DNA of 64,000 nt from the NCBI GenBank assembly GCA_033439795.1, contig JAUTDP010000006.1, forward strand, positions 558,001-622,000. Reading direction: 5' to 3'. The position numbers and the translations under genes were made by a program. The DNA is from Sordaria brevicollis (lineage: Eukaryota > Ascomycota > Sordariomycetes > Sordariales > Sordariaceae). This document shows, piece after piece, positions 48,467-58,879 of the stretch (positions within the stretch are counted from its first letter, which is position 1; every line of letters starts with the position of its first letter). Under the pieces are notes generated by a model. It was not told where the DNA came from and ran no database searches. It saw nothing but the letters and a program-made list of their open reading frames with translations.

Positions 48467-49633
48467 ATGTCCACCTCACCACCAACCGCCAAACAACCAA
48501 AATCCATCCTCAAAAAGACCACCGCCTACCCACCAGGCTTCTCCCAACTGCCCGAAGGCCAACCTCTACCTCACTCAAAAGACCGCGTGCCGCCCGCCCT
48601 CCTCCCCGTCTCCATCCCCGACCTCACCTCTCTCCCCACCGAACAACGTCTCGCGCACGAACAAGCCCTCTTACTCCAACGGCTCTCCCAGACCGAACTC
48701 AAACCCGCCGTTCCCTTAGAAACCATCGAACTCCTTTCGTCATTTCCCACCCTCCGGTCGCCAGCAAATAAACACCCTCACAACGGCCTCCCCTTAACCG
48801 CCGCCAACCCACCCCCCACCGACGCCTCAGATTTCCTGCGGTTGGTAGCCGATTTCACTCCCACCGAATACCTGGAACTCATAGAGGAAAGGAATTGCCT
48901 GGGCAACTGCGGCTATGTCCTCTGCCCCCGACCGAAACGGAATTACGAGGGGGAGTACAAGATCATCATGCGGACGGGCAACATTGCCAAGTGCGAGGAT
49001 CTAAACAAATGGTGTAGTGATGAGTGCGCGGTTAGGGCGCTGTATGTGAAGGTGCAGTTGGATAATCCGAGTTATGAGACGGATTTGGAGACGGGGAGGA
49101 GGGTAGTTAAAGTTGAGTTGAGGGAGGAGAAACAGAAGCCGGTGGTGGCGGCGAAGAAAGATGGAGAGGGAGGGGAAGAGAAGAGCAAGGTGGCGAGGAG
49201 TAAAGATGCTGAGGAGAAACTGGCTTCTGATCTTGCGAGATTGGATATCAACAGGAAGACGGATATTGCGGATAAGGCTGCGCAGATGCAGAGGGACGCT
49301 GATGCGTTGGCTGTTGAGAGAGGCCAGGGTGGTGGGAAGCTAGATAGACTGCTGGCCGGTCAGGGCGTTGAGGTTACGATTCGGGAGAAGCAGACGACAG
49401 GTCCGGCAAAGGCACCTGATCAGACCAACGCATCTTCTTCGACGTCCGGCAAGAAGCGTCAGGAGGACGCCCATCATATGGTTGAAGGCCATAAGACCAA
49501 GTTTGGAACTGGTGCTAAGAAGCAACAGGAAGCTACAAAGAAGGATGGTAGCGGGAGCGAGAGCGAGAGTGAAGATGACGATGATGATGATATCAACGAC
49601 TACCTGTCTCAACGCATCCAAGTGGTGTTGTAA
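48467..49633 (+). CDS. rtr1: Rtr1/RPAP2-type RNA polymerase II CTD phosphatase
   Basis: This is a single-exon gene of 388 residues. Rtr1 proteins shuttle with RNA polymerase II and remove phosphate from Ser5 (and Tyr1) of the CTD. The RTR1-type zinc finger is at ~145-190: CGYVLC (Cx4C), RPKRNYEGEYKI, then KWCSDEC (Cx3C). The domain start is ADFTPTEYLELIEERN. The N-terminus is Pro/Leu-rich (KSILKKTTAYPPGF). The C-terminal half is charged and ends in a Ser-Glu-Asp run, then DDDINDYLSQRIQ. The start at 48,467 (AAAATGTCCACC, good context) gives the whole family region. Codon choice changes from C-ending to mixed codons midway, near 48,900, without a frame break. Confidence 0.92.
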   Translation: MSTSPPTAKQPKSILKKTTAYPPGFSQLPEGQPLPHSKDRVPPALLPVSIPDLTSLPTEQRLAHEQALLLQRLSQTELKPAVPLETIELLSSFPTLRSPANKHPHNGLPLTAANPPPTDASDFLRLVADFTPTEYLELIEERNCLGNCGYVLCPRPKRNYEGEYKIIMRTGNIAKCEDLNKWCSDECAVRALYVKVQLDNPSYETDLETGRRVVKVELREEKQKPVVAAKKDGEGGEEKSKVARSKDAEEKLASDLARLDINRKTDIADKAAQMQRDADALAVERGQGGGKLDRLLAGQGVEVTIREKQTTGPAKAPDQTNASSSTSGKKRQEDAHHMVEGHKTKFGTGAKKQQEATKKDGSGSESESEDDDDDDINDYLSQRIQVVL

Positions 49634-50262
49634 AGTAGTCGAGGCATAGGCGTTTACGAGGGGATGGCAAAAGCATTTGGGCAGAACCTGGGCCGACAGG
49701 GCATTTACAGATTTACGATATAGATACCCACCTAGAGTTTACTTCTGTTCTTTATAACCATCTTGACGTGATGCCAAAGCAGCTCGGCCATAGGGCATTT
49801 TAAGATTGTCCAAGTGCAGGACATAGAAAAGCTGGAAGTTAGCAGATCACCAAGACTGAGAGAGCCTTGATGGCGCTGATCGGTGACCCGGTGGTGACAG
49901 TAGCGGAAGCGAACTCCCGTCCTTCCCGTCAGCACGCCCCAAGCCACAACCAACTAGGCCCCAATCCAGTCTTGAAACACATCATCACACCACAGAGCAC
50001 AATGCACCACAATCCTATCACGAGGACAGGAAAAGAATTGGCAATCAAGCGTCATCCCCGGCATTACACCAAGGGAGTCAGCGACACCTTTTGTGGGCAA
50101 ACCAGATCGCATTTTGTTGAGATCTATGATGCTCTCACTACCATGTTCCAGATAGACGCCGAACACCACCAACCCAGCAGGTAGGACCTTGCGAGATCCA
50201 TACCAACACGCCTCGAATTGCCGTCATTGTTTTCGTTATCGTCGTCGACCGAGCGACTGCAT
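49634..50262. other. Convergent intergenic region rtr1/rps17
   Basis: About 630 bases lie between the stop codons of two converging genes. The region must contain both 3' UTRs. No repeat or RNA gene is seen. Confidence 0.4.
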
Positions 50263-50886
50263 TTAGTCGCGGCGGGGACGGTCGCCGAAGCGGCGGCCGC
50301 GCTCGACAGGCTGGGCCTGGGTGACGGGGATGACGTTGACGGGGATGGAGTCGAACTGTTTGACAGTGAGTTAGACATGTGGGATTCTTACCATGGCTTG
50401 CAAGCCTGATTGCCGGTGTCGGTGAGGAGGAAAAACTTACGCCGAGGTGCTTGAGGAGGTCCTTGGTCTCGGTGTCGACGTCGAGCTGACCGCTCTCGGA
50501 GTTCTGGGTGAAGTCGAGAGCGGAGATCTCGGGAACGTACTGATCCTTGCGCTCACGCTCCTCCTCCTGCAGCTTGAAGGAGATACCGCGGACGGGGCCA
50601 CGCTGGATACGCTTCATCAAGTGAGTGGTGTAGCCGGCAATCTGTTTGGCGAGCAGTCAGTATACCGCCCTATTCTTTCTCCCATCGCTGGTCCTTCTGC
50701 TCTGGACCGTCTTTTCTCTCCCGGATCGTGAAAACGCACCTTGTTGCGGAGACGCTTGGAGGCAATGATGGCGATCTCATCGCAAATGCGCTTGTTGGTC
50801 TCGAAGTCGAGGGTCAACTTGGGGTAGTACCGCTCAATGATGACCTTGGCGGACTTCTTGACAGTCTTGGTACGAACGCGACCCAT
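50263..50886 (-). CDS. rps17: Cytosolic 40S ribosomal protein eS17
   Basis: eS17 sits in the beak/head region of the small ribosomal subunit. Exons are 50,886-50,740, 50,641-50,441 and 50,355-50,263, giving 146 residues, the usual fungal size. Introns are 98 and 85 bp with phase-0 joints. The N-terminus [20 protein letters not shown] and the segment [19 protein letters not shown] are hallmark eS17 sequence; the end reads FGDRPRRD. First-exon codons are strongly C-ending (AAG, ATC, CGC), as expected of a highly expressed gene. Only the first intron separates ORF pieces cleanly; the second was placed from the conserved [12 protein letters not shown] segment. Confidence 0.96.
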
Positions 50887-51464
50887 TTTGACGGCTTTGC
50901 TGGCTGCTGAAGGAGGGGGAGTTGACGGGTTACGTTGTCAAGGACAGGAAGACGGGCACGATCTTGAAGTCGAACTTTTTTGGACTCTGCCAAAATCCGT
51001 GGAGCATCCGGCGGGAGTTGTGGGGTCCGTGCGCCCTCCACACACGGCTCAGGTTTGGCCGTTAGGGCACGCGAGTGAATTTGAGCCTCATTGTGGCTGG
51101 GTATAAAAGTTTGTGGCTGACCTTGGCATTCGGCTCGTCCACGCAGGCGGCACGTGATTCCCATTTGTTTACTTCCGAAATGTCTGCCCCTGAACACATT
51201 GGACTCTTTTCTTACATGCACGGTGACAATCCGTTCAGCCTATACAGTTACTCTCTCTTCTGTATTCGCTACACCGACGTATTCCATCATCGCATTCTTC
51301 ATAAACGCTTTATATTTTACACATTTGAAATGTTACAGTGAACGCCAGCATATGGCCGGCTTGCGAGGGGATGGTACGTACTGTCTTTCAGCTATCCGTA
51401 CCTACACAGTGTACAATACCCCCAATCGCCTCCTTTTTACTATCCTCGCCAGAAATTTGGTATT
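50887..51464. promoter_or_regulatory. Upstream region of rps17
   Basis: This is the space between the rps17 start and the mrp51 stop, both genes on the minus strand. It includes a CCTAA-type element (GTTAGGGC at about 51,060 on the plus strand), a motif often seen near fungal ribosomal-protein genes; its role here is inferred. The distal part holds the mrp51 3' UTR. Confidence 0.35.
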
Positions 51465-52886
51465 TTATTCTTTGTCGAGGCCATATCCAGACGAGCCCGA
51501 CATGGTAGGGGCCGAGGGCGAGCTAGAGTCCATATACCTTCCCCTCAATCTCTCAGCAGTCATGGCGATCCTCTTGAAGGACTTCTGCTGCTGACGGACG
51601 GGAGCAGAACCGAAGATGGGCTCAGAGACCTCGCCAATCAACTCCTTGGCAATAAGAACGTCCGTGGCCTTGGCGTCGTTCACGGTAAGCTGTATGCGGC
51701 CGGTAGAGTCGACCGTCGCCTTGTCGACGTTGACCCAGATCTTGGCACCACCCTCGATGTTGGGATCAAACTTCTCCATAAGGGTCGCGTTCTTCAGGTT
51801 GCTGTGGGTTGAACCAAGAGGACCGTCAGCAACAAAGCCAGCAACACCGACCTTGGCATCATTTCCAAGACCTCCCCTGCGCGGCTTGAGCACTCTAGCC
51901 TCAACGGGCGGGTGGCTCTTCTGGGGTCCGTAAATCGGGTGGTTATCGAGGTAGGCCGAGGTACGGAGATATGAGATACCGGCCGAGGGGTGGGTGATGG
52001 GAGGACCGCGGGCGCCGTACGGGCTGTCGGTCGCGCGCAGGTTGATCATCAAGGAGTTCTGGACGCGGGCCTCGGCAGCCTGAGGAGGCTTAAGTGGCGC
52101 GAGATCCAAGAACTGGCCGACCAAATCGTAGAGAACCTGGTTGTCGTTGCGCAGTTGGCGGAGGTACTCGGTGACTTCTTCGTCTGAGATGGATTCGGGC
52201 TTGAAAGGCTTCTGTTTCGCCGCAACCGCGTCGCCCCTCAAGGCAGCCTGCTCTTGAAGCTCCCTGTTCGCGGCCTCCGTCTTCTGGGCCGCAAGCTTCT
52301 TCTGAATGAACTTGCGGAACTCGGCGCGCTTGGGTCTGACAGTCTTGGTGAGGTATTCCTTGAACTCGCCGGGGGTCATGCCAGCCAACCAAGGACCAGT
52401 GAATTTCCACCTCCTCTCGGCTTCTTGAATCTTCTGGTCGGGGCTGAAAGCAGTGACATCGGTGTCGGCCTCAAAAACGGATCGCTGGGCGGGGCGGAGA
52501 ACCCGGGAAGGATCGTTAAGTTCGGAGGGTGTGCTGATCGGGATGTTGAGGGCCTGGAACTTCTTGAGAGTAAGGCCGTGTTGGGTGCCGGAAGCGAAGT
52601 CGGTGATTTGCTCGATCGAGTCCATCTGCTTGACCTTGACCATGGGGTATGTGGTGCCGGTTGTCGACTTGAGGGGGAGCGGGCGCTTCAGACCCCAATC
52701 ACCGCGGTCGCGGGACGAGTCAAAGGTGGTGATGACCTGGTGAGTAGGATAGGCCTCGGTGACGGTGCGGCTGTTGCCGATCTCGAACTTGTTGCCAGGC
52801 GGGGAGGGAATGGCCGCCGGAAGCGAAAACATGCGCGATGTGCGGAGGAGCGCCGCTCCGGGCGACATACCACGGGTGGAAGCCAT
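51465..52886 (-). CDS. mrp51: Mitochondrial small-subunit ribosomal protein Mrp51
   Basis: Mrp51 (bS1m) is a fungal mitoribosome protein placed near the mRNA channel and needed for translation of mitochondrial messages. It is a single exon of 473 residues. The ATG at 52,886 (MASTRGMSPGAALLRTSRMF) gives a basic, Ser/Ala-rich targeting-like start. The frame is open 228 bases further upstream, but that extension has no family-like sequence. Recognisable blocks are LKRPLPLKSTTGT, VKVKQMDSIEQITDF, GPWLAGMTPGEFKEYLTK and RTSAYLDNHPIYGPQ. The last ~130 residues carry GPLGSTHS and KIWVNVDKATVDSTGR. It is followed 578 bases downstream on the same strand by rps17. Confidence 0.88.
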   Translation of the reverse strand: MASTRGMSPGAALLRTSRMFSLPAAIPSPPGNKFEIGNSRTVTEAYPTHQVITTFDSSRDRGDWGLKRPLPLKSTTGTTYPMVKVKQMDSIEQITDFASGTQHGLTLKKFQALNIPISTPSELNDPSRVLRPAQRSVFEADTDVTAFSPDQKIQEAERRWKFTGPWLAGMTPGEFKEYLTKTVRPKRAEFRKFIQKKLAAQKTEAANRELQEQAALRGDAVAAKQKPFKPESISDEEVTEYLRQLRNDNQVLYDLVGQFLDLAPLKPPQAAEARVQNSLMINLRATDSPYGARGPPITHPSAGISYLRTSAYLDNHPIYGPQKSHPPVEARVLKPRRGGLGNDAKVGVAGFVADGPLGSTHSNLKNATLMEKFDPNIEGGAKIWVNVDKATVDSTGRIQLTVNDAKATDVLIAKELIGEVSEPIFGSAPVRQQQKSFKRIAMTAERLRGRYMDSSSPSAPTMSGSSGYGLDKE

Positions 52887-53288
52887 GGTGTATTCGGAGT
52901 GCCGTCGAGATGCCGGTGGCTTCGGTTGGCGGGCTTCGGGGGTCCGGCGCGGCTCGTGGGGACGTCGGTCGCCGTGATGGAGGGACTCGAGTCCGCGAAA
53001 ATTCAAAGCTCGGACGTTTCTGTTGCTCAGCATCCCGCATGCGCATATTGGCGCATTGGCCAGGCGGGCCGGATTGTTGGGCCGGTACAAGCGGGGCCGC
53101 GAAACAAACGCCAAGTAACCACCATTCAGAGCCCTAACCCTGAATCTTGAACTTCAGAGACAACAGCAAGCTCAGCCAGGCTGCCAGCAGACAACCACAC
53201 AAGCGGCTTTGCTTCTGGACAATCACTTGTATTACGGGCAAGTAACGGAGAAGAATTTTGGAGAGTTTGAACCAAGTTCCCAGCGGTC
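52887..53288. other. Spacer between tgt 3' end and mrp51 start
   Basis: About 400 bases hold the mrp51 promoter and the 3' UTR of the upstream transglycosylase gene on the same strand. The part next to mrp51 is open in the mrp51 frame but reads as low-complexity Arg/Pro-rich sequence. No other element is seen. Confidence 0.4.
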
Positions 53289-54773
53289 TTAGCTTTCAAA
53301 CAGGTCAATACCTACGGTCTTGAGAGCGTTTACAGCCCACGACGGGTAGCTCTTTCTATCTGGGTATAGGTTGTTGAAAAACTCCTTGACATAGGCCGGG
53401 AACTTGTCGGCAATGATGGCATCTCTAGCACCTCCCATGAGATGCAGCTGATACCACACGTTGTGTATGGTCAGGAGATGTGCAGCCACTGTCTCCTTGG
53501 CCGAGTTGTGATGCACAAACGCCCTTGTGACGCCAATGGCTCCCTCCTGGTCGACAGGTCTGCAGCATGGGCACCCGCAACCGTCCTCGATCGGACCAAA
53601 GTCCTTGGCGTACTGTTCCTTCTTCATGTTGAGCACACCATGCTTCGTGATGGCATTGCCAAAACGCGCCGTTCGTGTGGGCCAGACGCAGTCGAACATG
53701 TCGGCTCCCAAAGCAACGCTGACGACCAAATCCTCGGGGTAGCCAATACCCATCACATAGCGAGGCTTTAAGTCGGGAAGCATCTCTGTGCACGTAGCCA
53801 CGACCTTGCAGAAATCATCCTTTGCCTCACCACCACTGAGACCTCCGATGGCAATGCCGGGTGTGTCACGGGCCACCATTTCGCGGCAGCACTCCCTGCG
53901 CATCTCCAAGTCCAAGCCACCCTGAATGATACAGAACAGATTCTGGCGGTCGGGGTTCTTGTGGGCCTTGATGCAGCGATCCAGCCAGCGTACACTGCGC
54001 TCCATGGCCTCGCGCATACGGGCCTTGTCCGGATGAGTGGTGACCAAAACGTCGTCAAGCTGCATCATGATGTCGGATCCGATCGAGTTCTGAAGGCTCA
54101 TTGAGTGCTCGGGTGTGAGCAGCATAGGTGATCCATCGTGAGGAGAAAGGAAGCGAACTCCTTCTTCGGTAACCTTGGCAAGTTTAAGGAGAGAGACCAT
54201 TTGGAAACTGGAAGATAATGTCAGGTTAGCGTTGCTGCGCCGGCAGTCAACCAAATTCATCATGACGAGGCGCATACCCTCCACTGTCGGTCAACAGGTT
54301 GTGCTTCCAGCCCTGAAGTTTGTGAGCACCGCCAACGGCATCGAGGACCTCTTGACCAGGCTTCAATCCTAGATGGTAGGTGTTGTTGAGGCAAAGGCGA
54401 CATCCCGTGCTCTCAAGCTGCTCCGGGGTGATGCCCTTCAGGGAGGCTTGAGTAGCCACGGGCATGAAGATGGGCAGGTTGACAGGGCCATGGGGGAGAG
54501 TCAGGATGGAAGCGCGAGCCCTCGTGGTCTATGTTTGATAATGTTAGTTACAGACATTCAGTGTAGTTTGACGATCGCGACATCCTTGCGATAAACTGGA
54601 CCCATATCCCACTTATACGGACGAGGCCGGGGGAGTTGATATCCAGCCGTATGGAGACTTTTCCATCTCAAGCTTTAGGCGCCCGAATAACAGACAGATA
54701 AATGTCTACTTACCGAGCATTTGGCGACCAGCTCAAATGTGAGCGCAGCCGAAGAAGCCTTGTTTGAAGCCAT
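53289..54773 (-). CDS. Queuine tRNA-ribosyltransferase catalytic subunit (TGT/QTRT1)
   Basis: The enzyme exchanges guanine-34 for queuine in GUN-anticodon tRNAs. Exons are 54,773-54,714, 54,528-54,278 and 54,207-53,289, giving 409 residues, normal for the eukaryotic catalytic subunit. The first intron is unusually long for the window (185 bp); the second is 70 bp and rebuilds the active-site block DSGGFQMVSL. The nucleophile Asp is in [15 protein letters not shown]. The structural zinc is bound by CGCPCC and the His in [20 protein letters not shown] and [11 protein letters not shown] complete the TIM-barrel motifs. Fungi cannot make queuine, so a working enzyme implies salvage from diet or bacteria. 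A second, non-catalytic subunit should be encoded elsewhere. Confidence 0.95.
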
Positions 54774-56161
54774 CCTTTGGACAATCGACATTCTCCGCAC
54801 AGCGAGGAGGAGGTTAAGAAAGTCAAAGGTCCCCTCACGCAGATGTGAATGCAGACAAACTGTTGGAGCCTTGCATGCACATCACAAATTGGAGAAAAAA
54901 CATGGACCAATGGCTTGCGGCCCCACTCCTTGACAAAGTTCAGTTTCCACTTTCGCATGGATCGACGTTTGAAGCCCCGTCGAAGTCAGGGTCCAGGCCT
55001 GCTGTGAAAAGATGCCCCACTTTCCGATTTTGCGACGGGAAAACAGAAGTGGAAGTTGGAGCCCTTCTGCCCCTGGACTCTTTTGACTTTACGACATCAG
55101 ACAACGGCCGTGTCTTGGCATTTTCAACTGTCGTATGACTTTGGAGTCTTTTGGCCATGCACATGCTGGACTTTTTTTCTCATCGTTCCAACCGCTGCAC
55201 AAAGCGCTGCTACATCTCGCATTCCCGTGTGTGCGTGTGCGCTAGACTCGACACTGAAAAGGGTCTGTTCCTCTGTCACGGTCGCATTGTAGGAACAGGC
55301 ACCACCACCACGGCAGGATACTATCTTCATCCCGAACCACCGAGATCAGTGAGAACTGAAAAGTACTTTGTTCTATACTTTCATCCCATCTTCCCATACG
55401 AGCCAACAGTTTGGACAGGACAAAGAGGATTGCCTAGAGACGGGAGAGTTGCCTGACAAGTCTTGGTTGGCCACCTGGCTGCCCAGCAATGGACGGCCAT
55501 GATGTGTTTCGGTCGCTGATCAGTGCGGCGCGTTACCGTTTCTGTTGGTTTACACATGGACCTGAGGTCATCGATGGAACAAAGGTCACAGTCAGTGACT
55601 GTCCATTGTTGTTGGGCCGTCCAGACCGTCACAGCGTAGCCCAAGCAGTTCAAGCGAATTGGCCGTGGCATAGCCAAACGAGATGAACAATGGAACCTGT
55701 CTATATCATAGTCAAACGCCCATTGTTGTCTAGGCTCATCGGACTGCCCGTCTCATTCCTCATATCATATACTCATCTCTCAATCACTCCGGCCTCGGCT
55801 GTGTTCATGACCAACCCTGGCGATATCCATTGATCCAAGTACTAAACGGCAGCGACGCCGGGCCTTGACGAGAATACCCCGGATCCAATCCCCACAAAAC
55901 CTTATTCTAGAACGCAAAGCTTTTGTTTGGATAGCCCGTGATCAAGTTTGGGTTTCGAGTCATCGCGTCTTGGGTTGACGCTGCTTCTGTTCTACTTAAG
56001 CTTTCGCTCCCTCTCCTTTCTCTCTTCGAGGTCTCATCTCTCTTTCTCACACCATCACCACAAGCCTCACCATACCACAATCCTTCAGTGGATGCAATAA
56101 GAGCTGGAAACAGGCGGACAAGCAAACCTCATCTCCAATACAAGTCACTCAAGGACCTACC
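54774..56161. promoter_or_regulatory. Divergent tgt/2EXR-gene intergenic region
   Basis: About 1.4 kb separate the two starts. A pyrimidine-rich stretch at 55,985-56,050 lies just ahead of the 2EXR gene and is typical of fungal promoters. No RNA gene or repeat is visible. Confidence 0.4.
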
Positions 56162-57190
56162 ATGGACGAAACCACTACCACCAGCCCTACCTCAAGGACC
56201 TTCATCCTCTTTCCCCTCCTCCCTACTGAACTCCGTCTCGCCATCTGGCAAGCCTCCTGCCACCCTCGCATCCTCGAAATCCACTACTGCCCTTCCCAAG
56301 ACCGCTGCTTCACCCCCTCCAAACCACCCGTCATCCTCTCCGTCTGCCGCGAATCCCGTCACGAAGCGCTCTCTCGCATCTACGCCAAGGCCTTCGGCAC
56401 CCGCACTCACCCTACGGGATCCATCTACTTCGCGCCAGACCTAGACATCCTCTACATCCCGCGGTACTACGAAGAGGAAGAGGATTTCCACCACCATCAG
56501 AAGGGCAAACGCGCAGAGGAGGCGGAAAAGGAAAGAAGGCGAAGGCTCATGTCCATGGGCTACAGCGAGACGGCACGGGATTTCGGCACTTATGTCCTCA
56601 ACACCACCGATCTCATCAAAAACTTGGCTATTGATCATGTCAGACCTGAGATTAGGAGGCCGTGGGAGACGTATAGCAAGTTTTGTCTGATTAGGAGTTT
56701 CCCGAATTTGGAGAGGGCGTTTTTTATTTTGGACAACAGCACCACCTCTCCTGGAACTTCGACAGCGGCAGCGACGATAACGATGGGCGAGACAGTATGC
56801 GAGCCTGACCCAATGGACCTGGATGAGGAAGACGAGGAAGAAGAAGAAGACCAAATCGAATTCATCGACCCCACCGAGTCCAAGGAAGAAATCATGCGGC
56901 TGATGGACAGCGTAAGCGCGTCTTTTACTCACGAGGTCGGCGTGGGGGTGACTACCCGGTTTGAGGAGGAGAGTATGGGCAGGGAAAACGATCAGAGGGC
57001 CCAGGGACAGCAGCATTTTGATTGTTGCCTGGATCATGCATCGGGTCGGAGAGGGAGTGATGAGTTGGCGCTGATACCAAAGACCAAGGTTCATCACCAT
57101 CACCATCACCATCACCATCATCATTCTCCGCAGAGCCATCATGCGGCTCCGTGGCAGAGTCATGGGGCGTCGTTTGTAGCTTGTGTTTGA
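56162..57190 (+). CDS. 2EXR-domain protein of unknown function
   Basis: This is a single-exon gene of 342 residues. Residues ~14-105 match the 2EXR domain common in Pezizomycotina: FPLLPTELRLAIWQ, then ILSVCRESRHEAL, then IYFAPDLDILYIPR. These proteins are numerous and uncharacterised; the LPxELRxxIW start recalls F-box-like helices. The middle is charged (EEEEDFHHH and KRAEEAEKERRR), and an acidic run LDEEDEEEEEDQ lies near residue 220. An uninterrupted His run of eleven residues, coded by alternating CAT/CAC (about 57,093-57,125), stands near the C-terminus. The ATG at 56,162 has an ACCATGG context. No neighbour suggests a role. Confidence 0.85.
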   Translation: MDETTTTSPTSRTFILFPLLPTELRLAIWQASCHPRILEIHYCPSQDRCFTPSKPPVILSVCRESRHEALSRIYAKAFGTRTHPTGSIYFAPDLDILYIPRYYEEEEDFHHHQKGKRAEEAEKERRRRLMSMGYSETARDFGTYVLNTTDLIKNLAIDHVRPEIRRPWETYSKFCLIRSFPNLERAFFILDNSTTSPGTSTAAATITMGETVCEPDPMDLDEEDEEEEEDQIEFIDPTESKEEIMRLMDSVSASFTHEVGVGVTTRFEEESMGRENDQRAQGQQHFDCCLDHASGRRGSDELALIPKTKVHHHHHHHHHHHSPQSHHAAPWQSHGASFVACV

Positions 57191-57765
57191 AAATGGAAAG
57201 GGGAAGAGGGTAATAGGGAGGTGGTAGTGACGGATTATAATGGTTATGGGTAATGCGTAAAAGCGGTGTTTTAGAGGCGATCTTTTAGACTTGGCGTGTT
57301 AGGTTGATAAAAGCTGGAGTACTGGACAAGATTCTCTGGTGGTTTAATCATATGGGTTGCTCGATGAACGATTTGAACTTCGCAAGTGACTACTGAGTAG
57401 AAGCTGCTTGCATGCGAAGGAACATATCACTTTTATACATGGAGACTAGTGGTACCATCAACGTCTTGCGATGATCACCAACATGTATCATGAAGGAAAC
57501 CCGATCTTTTGGGGCCGTAGGATCTTCAAATATGTGAACCTATACGATGATGAACTGCTTTCAGTTTGGTACACCAAAACCGCCAAAAAAAAAAACTCCA
57601 GATAATCCCCAAACAAAAGCACCCCCAAGAACAAAGTCCCTCTGACCATCATAACCAGTGACCACCAAGCGCTTCCCTCATCCTTTTCCAGAAACTCATT
57701 ATCATTATCCAGCTCATCACTTCTCTTCCGTCCGGGCCCTGTTCCCCTTGGATCACCGTCAACCC
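57191..57765. other. Convergent intergenic region
   Basis: These 575 bases between two 3' ends include an A run at 57,586-57,595. No gene or repeat of note is present; 3' UTRs of both neighbours are expected here. Confidence 0.4.
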
Positions 57766-58879
57766 TTAAACAACCAATAACCCAGCCACCGCAACCAACC
57801 CATTAACAACCCACCTCGCCACCCCTCCCAACGGCTGGTGCTGCACCCCCATACCAACACCCGCCGCGCTCGACCTGCTGCTCGAAACACCAGCCGGCTC
57901 ATACGTCTGCTCCGCGTTTCCACCTGTCCCCTGAGTAGGTCTAGGCGGCTCGTCAACACTGCCCGCCGTGGAAGGTACAGCGAATGCAGGACGATTAGAT
58001 TGCCCAGATGAGCTCTGAGTAGTAGAAGAGGTGTCATCGTCTGATGGAAGGCCGGCGGTGCAGATGGATTCGAATGCTTCCAGTGCTTTTTTGTCACAAA
58101 GTTAGTCGCTGAACATATGGAGGGGAAAGTAAGGGGGGAAGGGAAAAGGGAAAAGACAGCAAGGGAAAACATACCAGTAACATCCTCCGTCGACTCCTTC
58201 TCCGCCCAAGGAAGACAGCTGCTCGCCCAGTTTTGGATCTGGGTGTTGGTCTTCCCCGAAGTGTCGTGGCAGAGGCAAGACACGATGGCGGATTTGTCGT
58301 CCCCGGCGGACCCCTCGCACCGGCTGGCGATGGAAACTACGGAGTTGCAGGCGGCGGGGATCACGGGAGCGGAGGTGATGGTTGCCTTGGAGGTGGTGGG
58401 GGCTGTGGTAACGCTTGATGGGCTGGTGGTGGTTGATGGGGCGGCGGCGGCTCCGCATTTGTAGCCGGCGCAGACGGTGAAGACGTCGTTGTATACTGAG
58501 AAGAATGTTAGTATGGATATTAGGATTGAGGATATTAATGGTAGAACATACGTTGTGCCAAGGATGGAGCTTGAAGAGCAGTGTTGACGTAGGCAGCGCA
58601 GCTCGAGTACACGGGGTCCAACTCGTTCTGGCCATTGCAGCAGACACACGCCTTTTGGGTGGCTTCGGGGACGTTGTCGGCGATGGATCCGGCTTTCGAA
58701 CAGGACATTACCACGGCGCTGACGGTAGCACAGGCTTTGTAGCCGGCATCTGTTGTGGCAATCGCCCGGGCGTTGACGACGTTGTTCGCCGCGAGGTTGT
58801 TGATACGGCCATTGAATAGGGAAGCCGAAGCACTACCGGCTAGGAGGAGAACGGGACAGAGATACTTCTTGGGTGCCAT
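57766..58879 (-). CDS. GPI-anchored Cys-rich secreted protein
   Basis: Exons are 58,879-58,552, 58,495-58,175 and 58,085-57,766, giving 322 residues. The N-terminus (MAPKKYLCPVLLLAGSASAS) is a signal peptide. Two Cys-rich segments follow: one around YKACATVSAVVMSC to VCAGYKCG, and a second around IPAACNSVVSIASRC to ESICTAG. Spacing is alike (C, C, then CxC, C, C), so the domain looks duplicated. A Ser/Thr/Pro linker separates them and a second Ser/Thr-rich region follows. The last residues (VVNGLVAVAGLLVV) are hydrophobic with no charged tail, a GPI-attachment signal. It probably sits on the cell wall or plasma membrane; the role is unknown. The second intron ends in AAG rather than CAG/TAG, with a CTAAC branch site 15 bases before. 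Confidence 0.8.
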
